Positions 10,548 to 23,390 of a DNA stretch of 64,000 nt are shown here, piece after piece. Source of the stretch: Dermanyssus gallinae (taxonomy: Eukaryota; Arthropoda; Arachnida; Mesostigmata; Dermanyssidae); assembly GCA_003439945.1 (NCBI GenBank), contig QVRM01006816.1, positions 65,001 to 129,000 of the forward strand, read 5' to 3'. Under the pieces are notes generated by a model. It had not been told where the DNA came from. It worked only from the letters and a program-made list of their open reading frames with translations, and ran no database searches. The translations under genes and the position numbers were made by a program. Every line of letters begins with the position of its first letter. Within the stretch, counting starts at the first letter, position 1.

Positions 10548-11290
10548 TAATAATGGTAGTGAACGTCGTGATAGAAAAGCCAATAGTGATAGCGGTCCCA
10601 GCCCGTGGCTCTCCTTCAGGCCGGGAAAGCATCTCTCTTATTTCTCACTTCTTGGCGGCAGTGTCGAACGTCTTCTGCTGTGTGCTCAGCTGAGGCGTCG
10701 GATTCGGATCGAAATAGAGCTACAGCAAAAGTTTGAACGGCACCTTAGTCAGGTTCCACAATCAGCCGTTCGGACAATCAATCGATATATGTACATCTAT
10801 GCAGTTTTATATCAAGGCACTTTTTAGATATTGGGCCACATATGAAATATTGGCACTATAAAAAAAACTGCTACCTCACTATCACTATTTTAAGCAATCC
10901 TTTTTTCTCAACAAATAGTGATCGACCAAGCAGTACCATTGATGCCAATATTGATAGTATAAATATTTTATATGTAGACTAATACCTAAGCAGTGACCCT
11001 GATACACAACTACATTAACGTACGTATGGATCGATTGATTGTCTGTACGGCTGGTTGTTGAATCTGGTTAAAGTGCCCATCAAGCTTTTGCTGGTTCGCT
11101 CTATTTTGTTCCGAATACGACCCCTCAGCTAAGCAGACAGCAGTAAACGCCCGAGACTGGCACCGAGGAGTAAAGGATGAGGAAAGCCCGCCCGGCCTGA
11201 AGCAAGTAGAACCGTTCAACGCCAAAGAAGAGGTGTCGAACCAATACAAGGACAGCCGCAGGCTGGGACTGGTGATCCCACCGTCTTCCA
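10548..11290. mobile_element. Foldback / large imperfect inverted repeat
   Basis: The left arm (about 10577-10890) and the reverse complement of the right arm (about 10915-11290) align over most of their length with diverged identity. Paired landmarks include CTTCAGGCCGGG (10616 versus the complement near 11195), GCTCAGCTGAGG versus GCTTAGCTGAGG, CAGACAATCAATCGAT-type sequence near 10775 and 11035, and an AT-rich part with ATATTGGCACTAT versus the complement of GATGCCAATATTG. The symmetry centre is near 10905. The left arm carries an extra stretch near 10560-10590. Either this is a foldback-type element or two copies of one unknown repeat lie head to head. No coding domain was recognised in either arm. 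Confidence 0.6.
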
Positions 11291-13548
11291 TTATGCTGGA
11301 GACGCAGTTGTTGTTTATCTGCGGCAATTTTGGCGGAAATTCACAAACCGGCTACGCTCTAGCCATCTATGCTGGGATCGCTACAATTGGCTAGGCCGAA
11401 AACGGGTGACAGTTAACTAGATTTTTTTTCCATATTAGCTCTCTAATATTATCGTAAAATAACATATTCTACGCTCTGTAAATTTGCCAAGAAAACTCAT
11501 TAGCTTTTTTATGTCAAGGGTCCTTGAATGCTCAGTGTTAATGAGGCACAAATAGAATTATCCTGGAGAGAGACGGTTCGTTGCTTACGTTCGTTGCTTG
11601 CCCTGCAGGAGATTCTGCAAGTCATAGCTAGAGCGCACGAAAAGTGGCATCTGTTTGTAATTTTTTTTAGCTATCTCCGGTAAAAGCCTCAATTGTGTTG
11701 TAAAATGTTTAGACGGTACAACGGTATGTGCACCTGATAACGCCCTTGCCTCAATGAAACAATGACTTTATATATAATTTGATAGGTCGTGGTAAATGCC
11801 TACTCAGTTATCGTTTGCAACACGCATATACGCATGTGGCAAAGTGTAGCAACGAGGAACGGGTAAATAAGGTCGGTTTGTTATTTGCCAAATCACCAGC
11901 GAGTCGATGCCTGATTCGGGCTAACTTTTTCGACCTGCTCCACTCAGCCAATATCAGAAAGAAGAGTGCCACTGCCATCACCTGGTCTGTTTAAACACGA
12001 GCTTCCACGAGGAGGAGTACACGGAGTGCATCTGTCAGCTGTGCTCTCAGATGTGTACAAAGTGTTTGGTACCTGGCCCTTGCGAAAAGATCACTGCACT
12101 GCCTCTCTTGAATAACATGCCGCGAGCAGCTGTATAATTGTCTATGTTATACGCATACTTATAATGAGTGACGTAAATATGATGATGAATATCAGACATA
12201 ACTGAAGTCCAGTCTACGAATAGGCCCAACGCAAACTGTCTCTAAACAACTACGATTTAACAGCGATGGAGCGATGAATGATTTTGCCCTCCGTCTTGTT
12301 ATAATACGTCTCCTGAACAGTTATGACACAGATCAAAAGATCATTTAACAGCCATATTCGTACCATTCATATATGTATACGCATATGTGTGGCAATGTAC
12401 GCCCGGTGGCCCCACCACACCAACGGGTGGCTGAGCGTGGAGTCCGCTGAATGGCACGGAGAAGGGCGTCGGCGCCGGTATGTAGTTAAAGGTGCCTTGT
12501 AAGGCGTGTCTCTTGGCCCGTTTCGGTCGCTGGCCGTGCGGGATAAAGCGTGAAGATAGCGACGAGCCTTCGACGAGCAGACGGACACATTCATACACCG
12601 CGCCTCTGCCTGCGCTTCTCGCAACAAAATTAACCGCCCCCAAATCGTCGGGAGGCCCGTTTCATTGCAAAGCACGATTTTCGTCTCAAAAGACGACGAC
12701 ACCGACGATGACGACAACAACAACGGAGGAGAATAGAAAGAAAGAGAAGAGGAACTGCCACATGCAGACGTAGTTACAGAAGAAGGAACAAGTCACGAGG
12801 AGGAAAAACAACAACAACAAACGAATGGAGAAAACAGCAGCCCTAACGCCTAATTGTTGGGTAAGCAGAACTCGAATGCGTGTCGAATTCTTAAAGACCA
12901 GCCCTAGCAATTCCCTCGGCCCTTCGTCCATCGCCCTTCAGTCGTGGCCCCAGCTGCGTCTCCTCTGCCCTCCACCTCACTGCTCTCTTCAGTTTAGGAC
13001 CAAGCTTCGTTTACTCCATTTACGCCCGCATACATTTATGTAGATTGCTTAGATAATATAACGGAGAGATAGCGTGAATAAGGGCGAACGAACAAACGAA
13101 CGAGAAACAGGGCAACACTGAACGAGCATAGCGTCGGCGGAGTTTGCGGGGGTGGGCCAGTGCGTTGGGCGCCCGTGACCTTGCCGGAACATCGAAAATA
13201 GCAGCACAGAGCACCACCACTCGCTATGATTGAGCTCACGCAAGCGCCGAGCTTCGCGGCGGCACAATCTTATGGAACGTATTTTAAGCTTGACTGCATA
13301 CTAACTAACCTGTCATCACTTGGCAAAATAAAAGTCGAAGCTAAGGTACTACTACTACTACTACACGGTTCGAGCCATTCACGCCAAGTCAACGCACCCC
13401 CCCCATGCTGAGTAATTGGTGTCGTTTAAACACCATATCAAAACAGCTAAGGCAAAATGGACCATATGCTATAGCGAATTTTTTTGAAGGATTATCACCT
13501 CTAAGTCACGGGCAGACGAGAAGCAAAAGCTTACTAGATTTTTTTAAG
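11291..13548. other. Unassigned sequence with a GC-rich island
   Basis: No gene recognised. The part at 12400-13270 is GC-rich with open frames on both strands. One minus-strand frame (12341-12643) is Pro/Gly-rich near its end (TFNYIPAPTPFSVPFSGL) and could be a fragment of an exon, but nothing confirms that. ACG/ACA trinucleotide runs lie at 12690-12830 and a (TAC)n run near 13348. Confidence 0.45.
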
Positions 13549-13720
13549 CTAGTAGCCTGACACTTGTTGTGGCACCAACATGGCAACTTTTAGCAAGTAG
13601 AGCGAGTCAACCGGAAAGAGATTATGTAAATAATAGAGATCGCTGACGGAGTCCCTGCGTCTCCTGCTAAATCTGGCTCTTAGAGAACACTTTGGGCTAT
13701 TCAAGCCGACGGAGGAGGGA
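13549..13720 (-). pseudogene. LINE C-terminal relic (CR1/L2/Jockey-like), tentative
   Basis: The minus strand reads SLRARFSRRRRDS, then DLYYLHNLFPVDS, then LYLLKVAMLVPQQ. In CR1/L2-type LINEs the end of the RT polyprotein has SLxxRRxxxDLxxLYxLxxGxID followed by LLxxIxxxVP, and the agreement in order and spacing is good although short. No upstream RT motifs are visible. It would be a 5'-truncated or eroded copy. Confidence is limited because the match is a recalled pattern, not a search. Confidence 0.4.
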
Positions 13721-13830
13721 GTTTTGTAGAATAAGATCAGGCCACTCACGGAAACGCCGATAAGCCACATGTTATAGAGAGCTATAGTGATATCATAGTA
13801 TTTAGGCTTGAACGAATGAATAGTCCACAT

Positions 13831-14077
13831 TTATTGGAGATTTTGATGATTGATTCTACTTGTAAGAGGAAATGAAGCAACTACGCAAATTAAAAGCATT
13901 AAATGCTAATAAAATGCGCTTTAATGGCTAATGACATGGCTAAGCATTGACACTTATTCCTCACACATTTTCTTTAGAAGAATTTTTTTTTTTAATCCGT
14001 TTTTTGCTATGTATCTTGGTTTACAGTTTGGCGTACTACTGTGCTAGAGTGTTAATTATTGCACTATTCATACAAAA

Positions 14078-14082
<5 letters not shown>
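13831..14082. other. Unassigned AT-rich sequence
   Basis: Nothing recognised. The segment leads into the long TA microsatellite. Confidence 0.5.

Positions 14083-14170
<88 letters not shown>
14083..14170. repeat. (TA)n microsatellite
   Basis: About 88 bases of TA units with one G near the end, the longest pure TA tract in the window. Confidence 0.97.
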
Positions 14171-17100
14171 ACCTGATCATCGCCGAGTTAGCACGCAAAA
14201 AGCTTCGCATACTTCTGTCATCATAGTTTGATTTATGATAGTGTACGAACTATGGATGCGGTGGGTTTCTGGTCTTTATCTCCGCTGCAACATTATGATT
14301 ATCTTGTAATGAAGATATTAATCGTTTTATGAAATACAAACATAAAAGAACCTAACACAACTAGAGTACAGCTGCTGTTTTTTTTAGCTAGGGCGGTGAC
14401 TCCTTAGACTGTAAACAACATGACAGCTTGAGCATCATCGTCTTTCTTGGTAGCGTTTACAAAGCCTCTTAGTTACGAGTCTCCGCGTTCGAAATTTTTA
14501 GGCATTTTTGTCTGTGTATTATGATCGGTTTCCGGTTACTTTTTTCTTTTTGCCGCACCCGGTTATTGCCACTAATCACTACTTCATAGACTATGCCATA
14601 ATTGGAAAAAACAGATCCAATATTCGCCTACAAGCCACGAAAAGAGCGGTGAATCGAATAGCCGTAACTGTCTTAAAACTGAGTTGCATTTACAACAGAG
14701 CATTTAACGGGGATGCAGACAGTATATTGTCTTACGTAGCAAGCTAGTCCCATTCAGCTAGAACGGTTGTGATTAAGTGGACTAACATGAACATATTTGG
14801 TTAGTGGCTTTATATAAGGCCGCAAAAGACGTTTTACCAGCGAAACGATGTTCTTAAACGTCCCGTCATTATCATAGATAACTGATAAAGGTGAACATTT
14901 TTACTAGTAATTATATTGCCGCATATGCTGTACCACTACTTGGTAGAAGCCTATATTACATAATATTGTTAGCAGCAATCTTTATAAACGCCATTTCACT
15001 GAACTCTACTACTGCCATGACATGGTCAAACGCTGCCACTTGATGTCTCGGAACACTGCGCACAGTTGCTGTTGCTGTTGTTATACACAAGCATGTATAC
15101 ATGTATGCTCATGTATAAATATATAACTTGATTAGTGTTACTGTAAGGGTGACAACAAAATGATTACAATAACACGCACACATGTATTGCATAGGTTCAT
15201 CACCATCGTGACGTTTAACTAGCCCGCTTGGGAGTTTGACCGCTCGGCAACTCGCCGAGTGTCACGCATCACAGTGATGCTCGAGAACTTCTTACATCTA
15301 ACATCTACAATCATCTCGCAGTTCGTGAAAATTCGTCCCTTCGTGTTGCACAGCACATGCTGGAAGTCATATGAGCTATAAACACGCCTAACTAGTTGTA
15401 GTAGCAATCTCTCTATTCACGCTACTGTCACCCGCCAGGAGCTCTCACCGTCATGGTCATACGTCATTAGTTTTAGTTACCTGTTATCGTTTCGTTCAAC
15501 TTCAAAGTGTCTGAGTGTCCGTCACACTTGTTCTACGCGATTCGAGAAGAAGATTTACTTGCAAATCAGTGCACTGTTTCATTAACGCGCTGCCAAATAG
15601 CTTCCTAGCCGACGTCAACGAGTTAGAGGCAGCGTTGGCGGCAGCGGCCGCGATGGTGTACAGACGTTCTCACCGCCACCGACAAAGACGGGACCGCTTC
15701 TGCTGGTGCAACGAGCTGGCAGTCTCTCAAAAGGCGAACGAAGAGTTGTTGTAGTTGTTGTTGTACTCGGAGCCTTTTGTCGCAAGCTAAGCACAAGGTC
15801 TTTTTAGGTGGGTAACTGTTTTGTTCCCGGGCTACCGTGAGCCAGCTCCTTTTCCCGCGTCCAGCCTCTCTTGTCGAGTCGCCACGGATAGAGAATGGCA
15901 GGCAGGCAGGTACGTAGGTAGTTGGGTACGCGCCTAGAGTCCTAGCGCTCACACTGTGCCGAGACGACATAAGAGAGTGGCTGAGCCTTCATCCGAGCGC
16001 GCCGTTCCACTGTCAACTACCAGCAAGCCCGGCTGTAGGCTGGAAGCGGGCCCCGCTGCGGGAGTCGCTGGGCGGGACCTGTGTTCTGCGGGCGGGCGAA
16101 CGAAGAACGAACCGAGATGGCCCACACCACGACGCAGCTTCTCTAGGCGACGACGCTCTGTGATGATCCAAAAAAAAAATGCGTTGCCATGATGGATAGA
16201 TTGGGCGGCCGGTGAATGGATAGGCGTTCGTACATACATCGTCGTGTGTTGTCATTGCTGTCTTCATCACGTTCATCATGTTTTTCGTGGTCTTCTCCGC
16301 CTTCTTCATAAATCTTCACGGGACAATAGTCGCCGCAGCCGCTGCCGCCGCCACCACGTATCGCACGTGGCGCCGCTCGCTGTCTCCTGTCTGCAGAGAA
16401 GACTGGCTGGTACCGGTTGTTGGCGACATGACGGTGTCATGTAGGGTTTCGACAATTGGCAAAATCGGCTCATTTCTTCTCCTTGGCCTCTGACACGTGT
16501 GTTAGTGTGCCTCTAGACACGTGTAGAGGCTACGTTGCTGCCTGAGTAGTTGGGACAAACGGTAAACAAACGGTAAGTAGATGCGCTGTCTATAGACAGT
16601 AACCTCGGCAAATAACGATTGTAACCCCAAAATACAAAAACAAAAAAAATGACTTAAATTCTAAAGAAAAGCATTTTGTTTGTTACGGTAGGCATCCATT
16701 CAATTTGTCTCCCACATGACTCTTATCTGAAGGGATTCTGTCAATGCGTCTACAACTCCCCAATGTTTGCTATTATCTGTTTGCACTTTGGGCTACCAAA
16801 GCCTTATAGTCAATTAATTGTTATTTGTTTGACCCAAGCGATTTGCTCTGCGTCAGGTCTGCATTCACCGTGTGGTTCTTGCTTCATGTACAAAACCCTC
16901 TATCTTTGAAAAAGGTTCATACGCTTCGAGACACCTTTCATCTCCCTGCCACGTTACTTTGTTTGAAATAACCACCCAACCGATCTATATCAGCGTACTC
17001 GGAGCACTGTATATTGAGCTCAAGGCGCCGTATCTTAGCATAAGCATATCTATAATGCCGTGCCTCTTAATATCAGAGCATCCAAACCACTCCTTGTATA

Positions 17101-17827
17101 TTAAAGGTAAAGCAATCAACGGGCACAATCTGCTACGCTAGACACACGAAGCTTTGTGCACGATGGAGTTTGGATTACATATATGTGATTATTTGTTTTG
17201 TACGGCGAGATGTGCGTAGCCAGAATAAGATGCCCTGTGATCGACACTCGAGGGTGTGGAGGAGTCAGCCTCAATGTCGTCTCAAAATTGGGCCTTCTCG
17301 AAGGGCACTAAGGTTAATCCATCTGGTCGATGTCCTCCTCTCCGAGAAGCCATTTGATTTTTGATTGCATAGAACTCCCGCTGAACATAAAGACCGTGTC
17401 ATGGTAGTGTTGATGGTCGCATGTCTAACTCCACGACACGCGCTTCGCGCACAGAACAGTCTATGTCATCCCAGGATCCCTACGGATTTCTTATACTAAC
17501 TATACTAGCAAAAGAATAGCAATAAAATCCTAGTATTGAAAGTTCAAATTTCGTAAAAAATGTAAATGGCCATTAAGGTATTAAAAAAAATGTCACGTAT
17601 TTCCAAGCTAGTGAAGATTTGCCCACTTCTGCACAACTAACTTATATTTATTAACACTTTTCGATTGGTTTTAAAAAGCATACTTTTATTTAACTGTAGT
17701 TGAATATAAGTATATGTAATATTTGAAGTAGAAAAAGGGTTAAACAAAAAACGGTTGCTCAAAAACTTGTAAACATCATGCTTGGAGAATCAAGCAGCAA
17801 CTCTGTTCACCAACCTTGTTTGTTCAG

Positions 17828-17868
<41 letters not shown>

Positions 17869-20800
17869 GTAAAAGAACAAACATACACTAAAGACATTTT
17901 TATAGTGCTGATGCAGCAACGACGATCTCGATGCCGAGAAACAATACAGGTAACGATGACAACAATAACACGACACAACTCACGATGTACTACTACTAGT
18001 AAATAAGCAGTGATAATGATGGTCACTGTTTTCAGTGCACGATCGTTCGACTTGTCTGAACTGGGCTATGTGTTAAGGGATTCGACTCACAACTAACCTG
18101 TTTGTCGCAGTCGGTGCAAGTGAGGAATCATTAGGGGTTTGTCAAAGTAAATTACCAGGAAAAGTTTTCTTCGATACCCTTTGTTGAGTAGCAAAAACAA
18201 CAACAACAACAATGACAACACTAACGACTGCAGTACCAGTATAGCAGAGTAGAAGATAGCTTCCGAAGCGTACGTAAATAGCTCTCTACGGCGGGGCGTG
18301 GCTGTGGCAACGTACAATAGTGACAACAGCAACCGCAACAACAACAACGACAAGGACGATAACCGAAACGCCGCAAGTACTAAGAAAGGTAGCTTTTTTT
18401 CGCATTGCGGAAGAAACGGAAAAGTAGTGGCTGATGCTAATCTCTTCCGAGATTTCCTTTCCATTGCCCGATCTCGTTTCCTCGTACTTGGTTTCTTCGA
18501 CCAGAGGTTTCTTATTTGGGATCTTCTTGCTTTTGCTTTCTCAGTCAGTCTCCTTTTCTGCGCTTTTCCACTCATCGTCACTTTGCCGCTGCTGCTGCTG
18601 TTGCTGCTGTCGGCGCAACCGCAAAATGCCCGTGATTGAGACCTTCGAGTATTGCAAGCGGATCACTCGCTTCTTGGTACGGTTGCGAGTGGTGGTTTTC
18701 CCGTTCAGCCCAGCAAACCAGTAGCTATAGTATTCGTAATAGCGGTGAGAATAGAAGTAGTAGTGGTAGTAGTAATAGTAGCACCACCACCACCATCACC
18801 GCCGCCACCACCAGTGATGGCAAACAGGCAATCAATGAATTGTTGATCCGACAGACCTCGGGCAGAAGAGCGAAAAACTTCGCTAACGTTTATCCTTGCG
18901 TGCTCTCCCGCTCTTTCGCAGTCGCTGTCTCCTCGGTTGCCCCTCTTTCTCGTGTTCTCGCGTTCTCCGTCCGTTGTTCGTTTGTTCGTCGGTTCGTTCG
19001 TTCAACCTATGCCTCATTATAGGTGTAGGAGCGTGAATCAATAGACCGGTCGGCCACATACTCAAGCCTTGCCGGGGGGAGGCGACTTGGGCGAATGCCG
19101 GAAGACGAACTTCCGCCAAGGAAGAGGTCGCGGGCAAGTACGAGAGCTTGAGGGCTTTATTCTTGAGGCAGGCTCGGCTTTGCTTCTGTAGTTCGCACTT
19201 GGCCCTTCTTGTTCTCGTCCTCCCCTTATCTTTTTTTCTCTTCCGCTTGCTCTTCGAATCTCTATACTACCCACGCATAGTGTATCTCTCCTTAATTCCC
19301 TCTTTATCTATCTGTTTACCAACCCGTTTATCTCGCTCTCTGCCCCCAATTTTCTATTCCCTCGCGGTCTGTCCGTCTACCCCCGTGTTTCGCTTGGTTT
19401 CGTATTCTCACGCGTTTCTCTTGCTTTCAGTCAGCCCTTCCCATTTGCACCTTTTCGCCCCTCTATTTCACCGACCTATTTCCATCTGCCCCGCGCACCC
19501 AATGTAGATAGTGTTGTTGAGCTTGAGCTTAGCGTTCGCTGGTTTACTTTTTGCTTGCCTCTTTGGTTTGGTTTGTTGTCAGTAGTTGGTGGTCACTGGT
19601 CTCGCGCACCTTCATCTATCCGTCTCTGGATTCGGCAGGCTGCCGATCGGCCAACCAATGCCCCTTCCACAGAGACAGAGCATGACCTAGTTCGATTTTT
19701 TATGGTTTCCACGCACACCTACATAGTACGTACATGAATTGAAGACAAGAAAGGAGAGGAAGAAAAAAGGCAATTTAAAACTGGTTCATATCTGAAAACA
19801 CGCAGCCGGCACAAAATCGCGCATCAGATCAAAGACTTTGTATTAATACTACGGTGCGGGCTGATTCGTTTATGTTTTGCTGTTGAATGCTCCTCCTGTT
19901 TTTGTACTGCGTGGTCTTTACGATTGTTGCTAGGCGCCGTAATATTTTGTTTTATACATCCTCTAAGGTCGTCAGGTGTAACATTAGTTTTCTGAGAGAT
20001 AAACAAACGTCCCATGACACGTTGTTTCTATAGACTGTCAGGTCTCGCATTAGAGCGCTGTTCGCCTTTGCGTTCTATCCAATCCTAACGGGATACAATG
20101 TTTCGTTAGATTAGCTTTAGCTTCTCTGTTTTGCAAGCCTTCTTACTCGGATTGTCACTTTAATCGTCAAGTAATCGTTCTTTCTGACTGTCTCATTTGC
20201 AGATGATGAGGGGAGTGGCGCCGTGTTGCTCTGAAGAGATCCCAGAGAATCGTCTCCGCAAACACAAGCGCTACGTTTGCGCTCACCGTCCGGTATGCGC
20301 AGGTCATGCTTTACATGACAGCTACTTTCGGCGACATTTGCGGAAGAGTTCGGTTTTCCTTTGGAGCCATGGCTAGCGACAACCACACCGGGGCTCCGAA
20401 AAATATAATTGACTTAGACACTGACACAGTTAGGCGCCTACTGCTTTCGCAGTTGTGTGGCCTCTGTCGTATTAACACTCCATCAGCGTTCAGATGAAGC
20501 CGACTTTTTCATAGTCATCAGTATTAACCAATTATACGAATATACACTAAAGGGAGAGGCAATGCTAATGTATATTGTTATTGTCAGAACACTTGAGCTT
20601 TTGATTTACACGTGCAAGATATTAACAGGCATATGGGCTGATATGGGCTTTCGCCAGCAGTAGAATGTAGCAACAAGTAGTAATGACAATGACAACCACT
20701 TCTAATAAACGCCCAGTTTCGAATGATACGTTATCCTCCTAAGCCACCGCCGCCTCTTTGTGGACCTTTAGGTGTAATAGCAAGCTGCAATCAGTGAAAT

Positions 20801-20936
20801 CAAAAAGGACGCGTCAGGTCTTTGACTAATTTCTCTAAGCGAAAATCGATCTCGAGAAATAGTGTCCGGTTTGGTCGTGTTAAGTCTGTCTCTTTCACGC
20901 GGCCCCTGTTTTGACACAGGCCTTTAAAAGCCAATG

Positions 20937-20940
<4 letters not shown>
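14171..20940. other. Unassigned sequence with two GC-rich islands
   Basis: No gene recognised. The islands at about 15500-16500 and 18180-19700 are GC-rich with GCC/GCT, CAA and GTA trinucleotide runs and open frames on both strands (for example 18298-18639 plus and 18093-18581 minus) whose low-complexity composition looks accidental. A (TA)n tract lies at 17831-17862. They could be promoter or first-exon regions, but no start codon context, domain or splice pattern supports a gene model. Confidence 0.45.
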
Positions 20941-21000
<60 letters not shown>

Positions 21001-21004
21001 TTTT
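20941..21004. repeat. (TA)n tract followed by a T-run
   Basis: About 42 bases of TA units followed by about 22 Ts. The T-run is the A-tail of the minus-strand SINE that follows. Confidence 0.95.
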
Positions 21005-21182
21005 CTAGAAATTCTGTAAGGCTAATGCCCGAGTACGGTTTCTTTCATGTCATGGCTAATTTCCGCTCAGGCATTTACCTTGTCTAAATTGGAAACCATG
21101 CAAACCGATTCGAGAGTGGCCGGTCTGGGTCTCGAACCCAGTCCTCCCGAATGCGAGGCAAAGGCTTTTCCACTAAGCTCGG
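20984..21182 (-). mobile_element. tRNA-derived SINE, family A, copy 2
   Basis: On the minus strand it reads CCGAGC then TTAGTGG, so eight bases inside the A box are deleted relative to the copies at 44.1 and 53.7 kb. It continues through a B box (GGGTTCGAGACCC), GACCGGCCACTC, GGTTTGCATGGTTTCC, AATTTAGACAAGGTAAATGC, GCCATGACATG and a terminal A-run (the T-run at 20984-21004). This is the only copy with an obvious long tail. Confidence 0.9.
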
Positions 21183-22982
21183 TATCATGTATATATATAT
21201 ATATATACGATTTAGTTTATTATGATTAACTATTTTATTGAAATATCAACTGGAACCGATACCCAAACAGAAAAGGGGTCCTTGGGTCTCGCATCAGCTA
21301 TATTAGACGACAGGATCGAAGCTCCATGATTCATTGATGATAAAAGGAAAGCCGGAGGCTTTAACGGAGCAGATGCGACGTAGTGGCAGCAGCAGAAAGG
21401 ATGAGAAGCAGAAACTTAGAAGAAAATTGGATAGGTTGCATGATTTTCCAGCGCACGGACAAACTAGCAACTATTTTTTAGCATATCGTCTCGCATATAT
21501 CTGCCACACATTTGACTCAAGTTTAGAGGTGTTTTGTCAAAATGTGTCTCTCTCACAATCTCATTTGAAAACCATGTCTAGAGACATGTTGGATCTCAAT
21601 ATCATCTAGCTAGCCGAGCCCTTTAAATCTGTCGTAATCGCTGTGTCGTTGTGATGAGGTTTGCAATACCGCCGGGGCGTCTGGGCCAACTACGTGCCCT
21701 GTGCTCGATCACGATGTGCGGAACGGCGTGATTTATATTAGAAGCCTACTTCGCAAAAACTAGATTAATCTAGATTATGATTGTCAAAAAGCCAGTCGAT
21801 CATCCACGTTTCATCCTAATCATATAATGTTCAACCTTATCAGTAATTCCGTCCGCAGAAACGTTGTAATATTGTTTGGATTAGACACAGTGATAAAAGG
21901 ATTCACTGGGCGCTGATTGGGTCAAATGTATTTTTATTCATCTGATTGTGTTTGCGCGGCGTCAGCTGCCTTTCAAGAAAAAGTAAATTATGTATTGAGA
22001 AAAAAGACGGCTAAAAAATCAACAATATCATATAGCCCTGGCGCTACAACAATTTAGGTTCAATTCCGTCGACACTTGTGTTTTATATACACGCATCGTA
22101 AAAGGCGCCCCAAAAGTCGGAACGCGCACAAGCCGGGTTGCGCAAGTAGTGAGTGTCGAATGCACAAAGCCGGGCGCATTGGATTGTGTACCGTTTGCAG
22201 GGCAATATTCGCTATGCGGAACCTTCACTCGGATTCTCGGGTTTTGGTATACGGTATAACGTCTTTCATTACGCATATCTACGGCTCTTAGCTACGAATA
22301 AAGAAGAATGCGGCGAAAGTAAGTAACAGTGGACAAAAGCTACGGAGCCAGGTCAGAAGACTCGAAAAATAATTCGAGACCTACAGGCTCATTGGTTATA
22401 TATATAAATATGGTAAACTGACATATGAACTTACGCATGTGATGTTATAAACGCTTAAAACCGGGATGCTTAAGACCAAACGACAATGATTTTCGACCTC
22501 AGGCCAGAATGCACAAATCGACACAGACCTATTTGTCCTACTGTTTATTTTAGATGCTGTACCGGTGAAACTGAAGATATAAGTAGATAGTTAAATATTT
22601 TAAATGCTTCTTGCTTGGACCGAACCGACAACTCCCAACCCTGCGAACATGGGTTGAGTTTGTAAGAGCATTACGAAGAGTGTGACATTCTTGGAGCTTG
22701 TTAAGCAGCTTGCAGACCAAACCATAAAACAGAAGGAAGCTATCCTTCGATTAGCTCTTGCATACTGTTTTAAGATGCAGTACTACCATCAAATGGTATC
22801 GGAGACCTTCCTCAACAAGAGTCAAAATTATGTTTGATGCATATTACCGTTGCACCAGCGCCACCCGGGTCGAGTCCCACTCTACTTCACGAGAACATAA
22901 AATGATACATTCACGTTTGATCGATACATTAGAGTCTACTGTGCTTTTATGGCATTGCTGGCGCTTTTAAGGAAGGTCACCC
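21183..22982. other. Unassigned sequence
   Basis: No gene recognised. Only a short TA tract (21188-21206) directly beside the SINE and short open frames without recognisable domains. Confidence 0.5.
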
Positions 22983-23390
22983 GTGTTTGCTCTAATTCTT
23001 GTGTGCAAAGCGATCCTGGAATCGATTCTCAATTACGAAACCACTATATGGGGCGCAATTTACTTGGCAGCCCTACACCTGTTACGGATAGCTCAGAACA
23101 TTGTTGTGAGGGCCATTAGTGGCCTGTTGCATCGGACAATGAGTTGTTATGACACGGTAAGCTAAGACTACTCGAACTCAATTAGTTGGCACGTTTAAAT
23201 TTAGCCGTGCTCGCTGATAAAATGGTTAAGCACAGACCACCCCAGTCGAATTGCAAATTCGAGTTCTAATCTACCCCCTTCAGTTCTAAGGGATATGAGG
23301 GGCAATTTAGGGTTCCCATCCAGATTCAGATTGATCTTAACAGAGCACACTCTAGGCAACATACTGCCAAAAGTGTGAAACAAGCTTTTA
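22983..23390 (+). pseudogene. LINE RT C-terminal relic (CR1/L2/Jockey-like)
   Basis: The plus-strand frame reads CKAILESILNYETTIWGAIY, then LHLLRIAQNIVVRAISGL. This is the post-catalytic block of CR1/Jockey-type RTs (xSxLxYxxxxWG followed by LxxLQxxAVRxIxG). It continues, with a stop, through LNLAVLADKMVKHRPPQ and a degraded GQFRVPIQIQ stretch, as expected for the end of the same polyprotein. No YADD motif is found upstream. It is an old, truncated insertion. Confidence 0.5.

Noticed and set aside
18093..18639. Overlapping frames of 162 and 113 codons as a membrane protein
   Set aside because: The hydrophobic run translates a CTG repeat, and frames on opposite strands cover the same bases.
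20984..21182. Functional tRNA gene
   Set aside because: A and B boxes are present in family A and B copies but the acceptor stem does not pair, the copies carry SINE bodies, and they recur with deletions.
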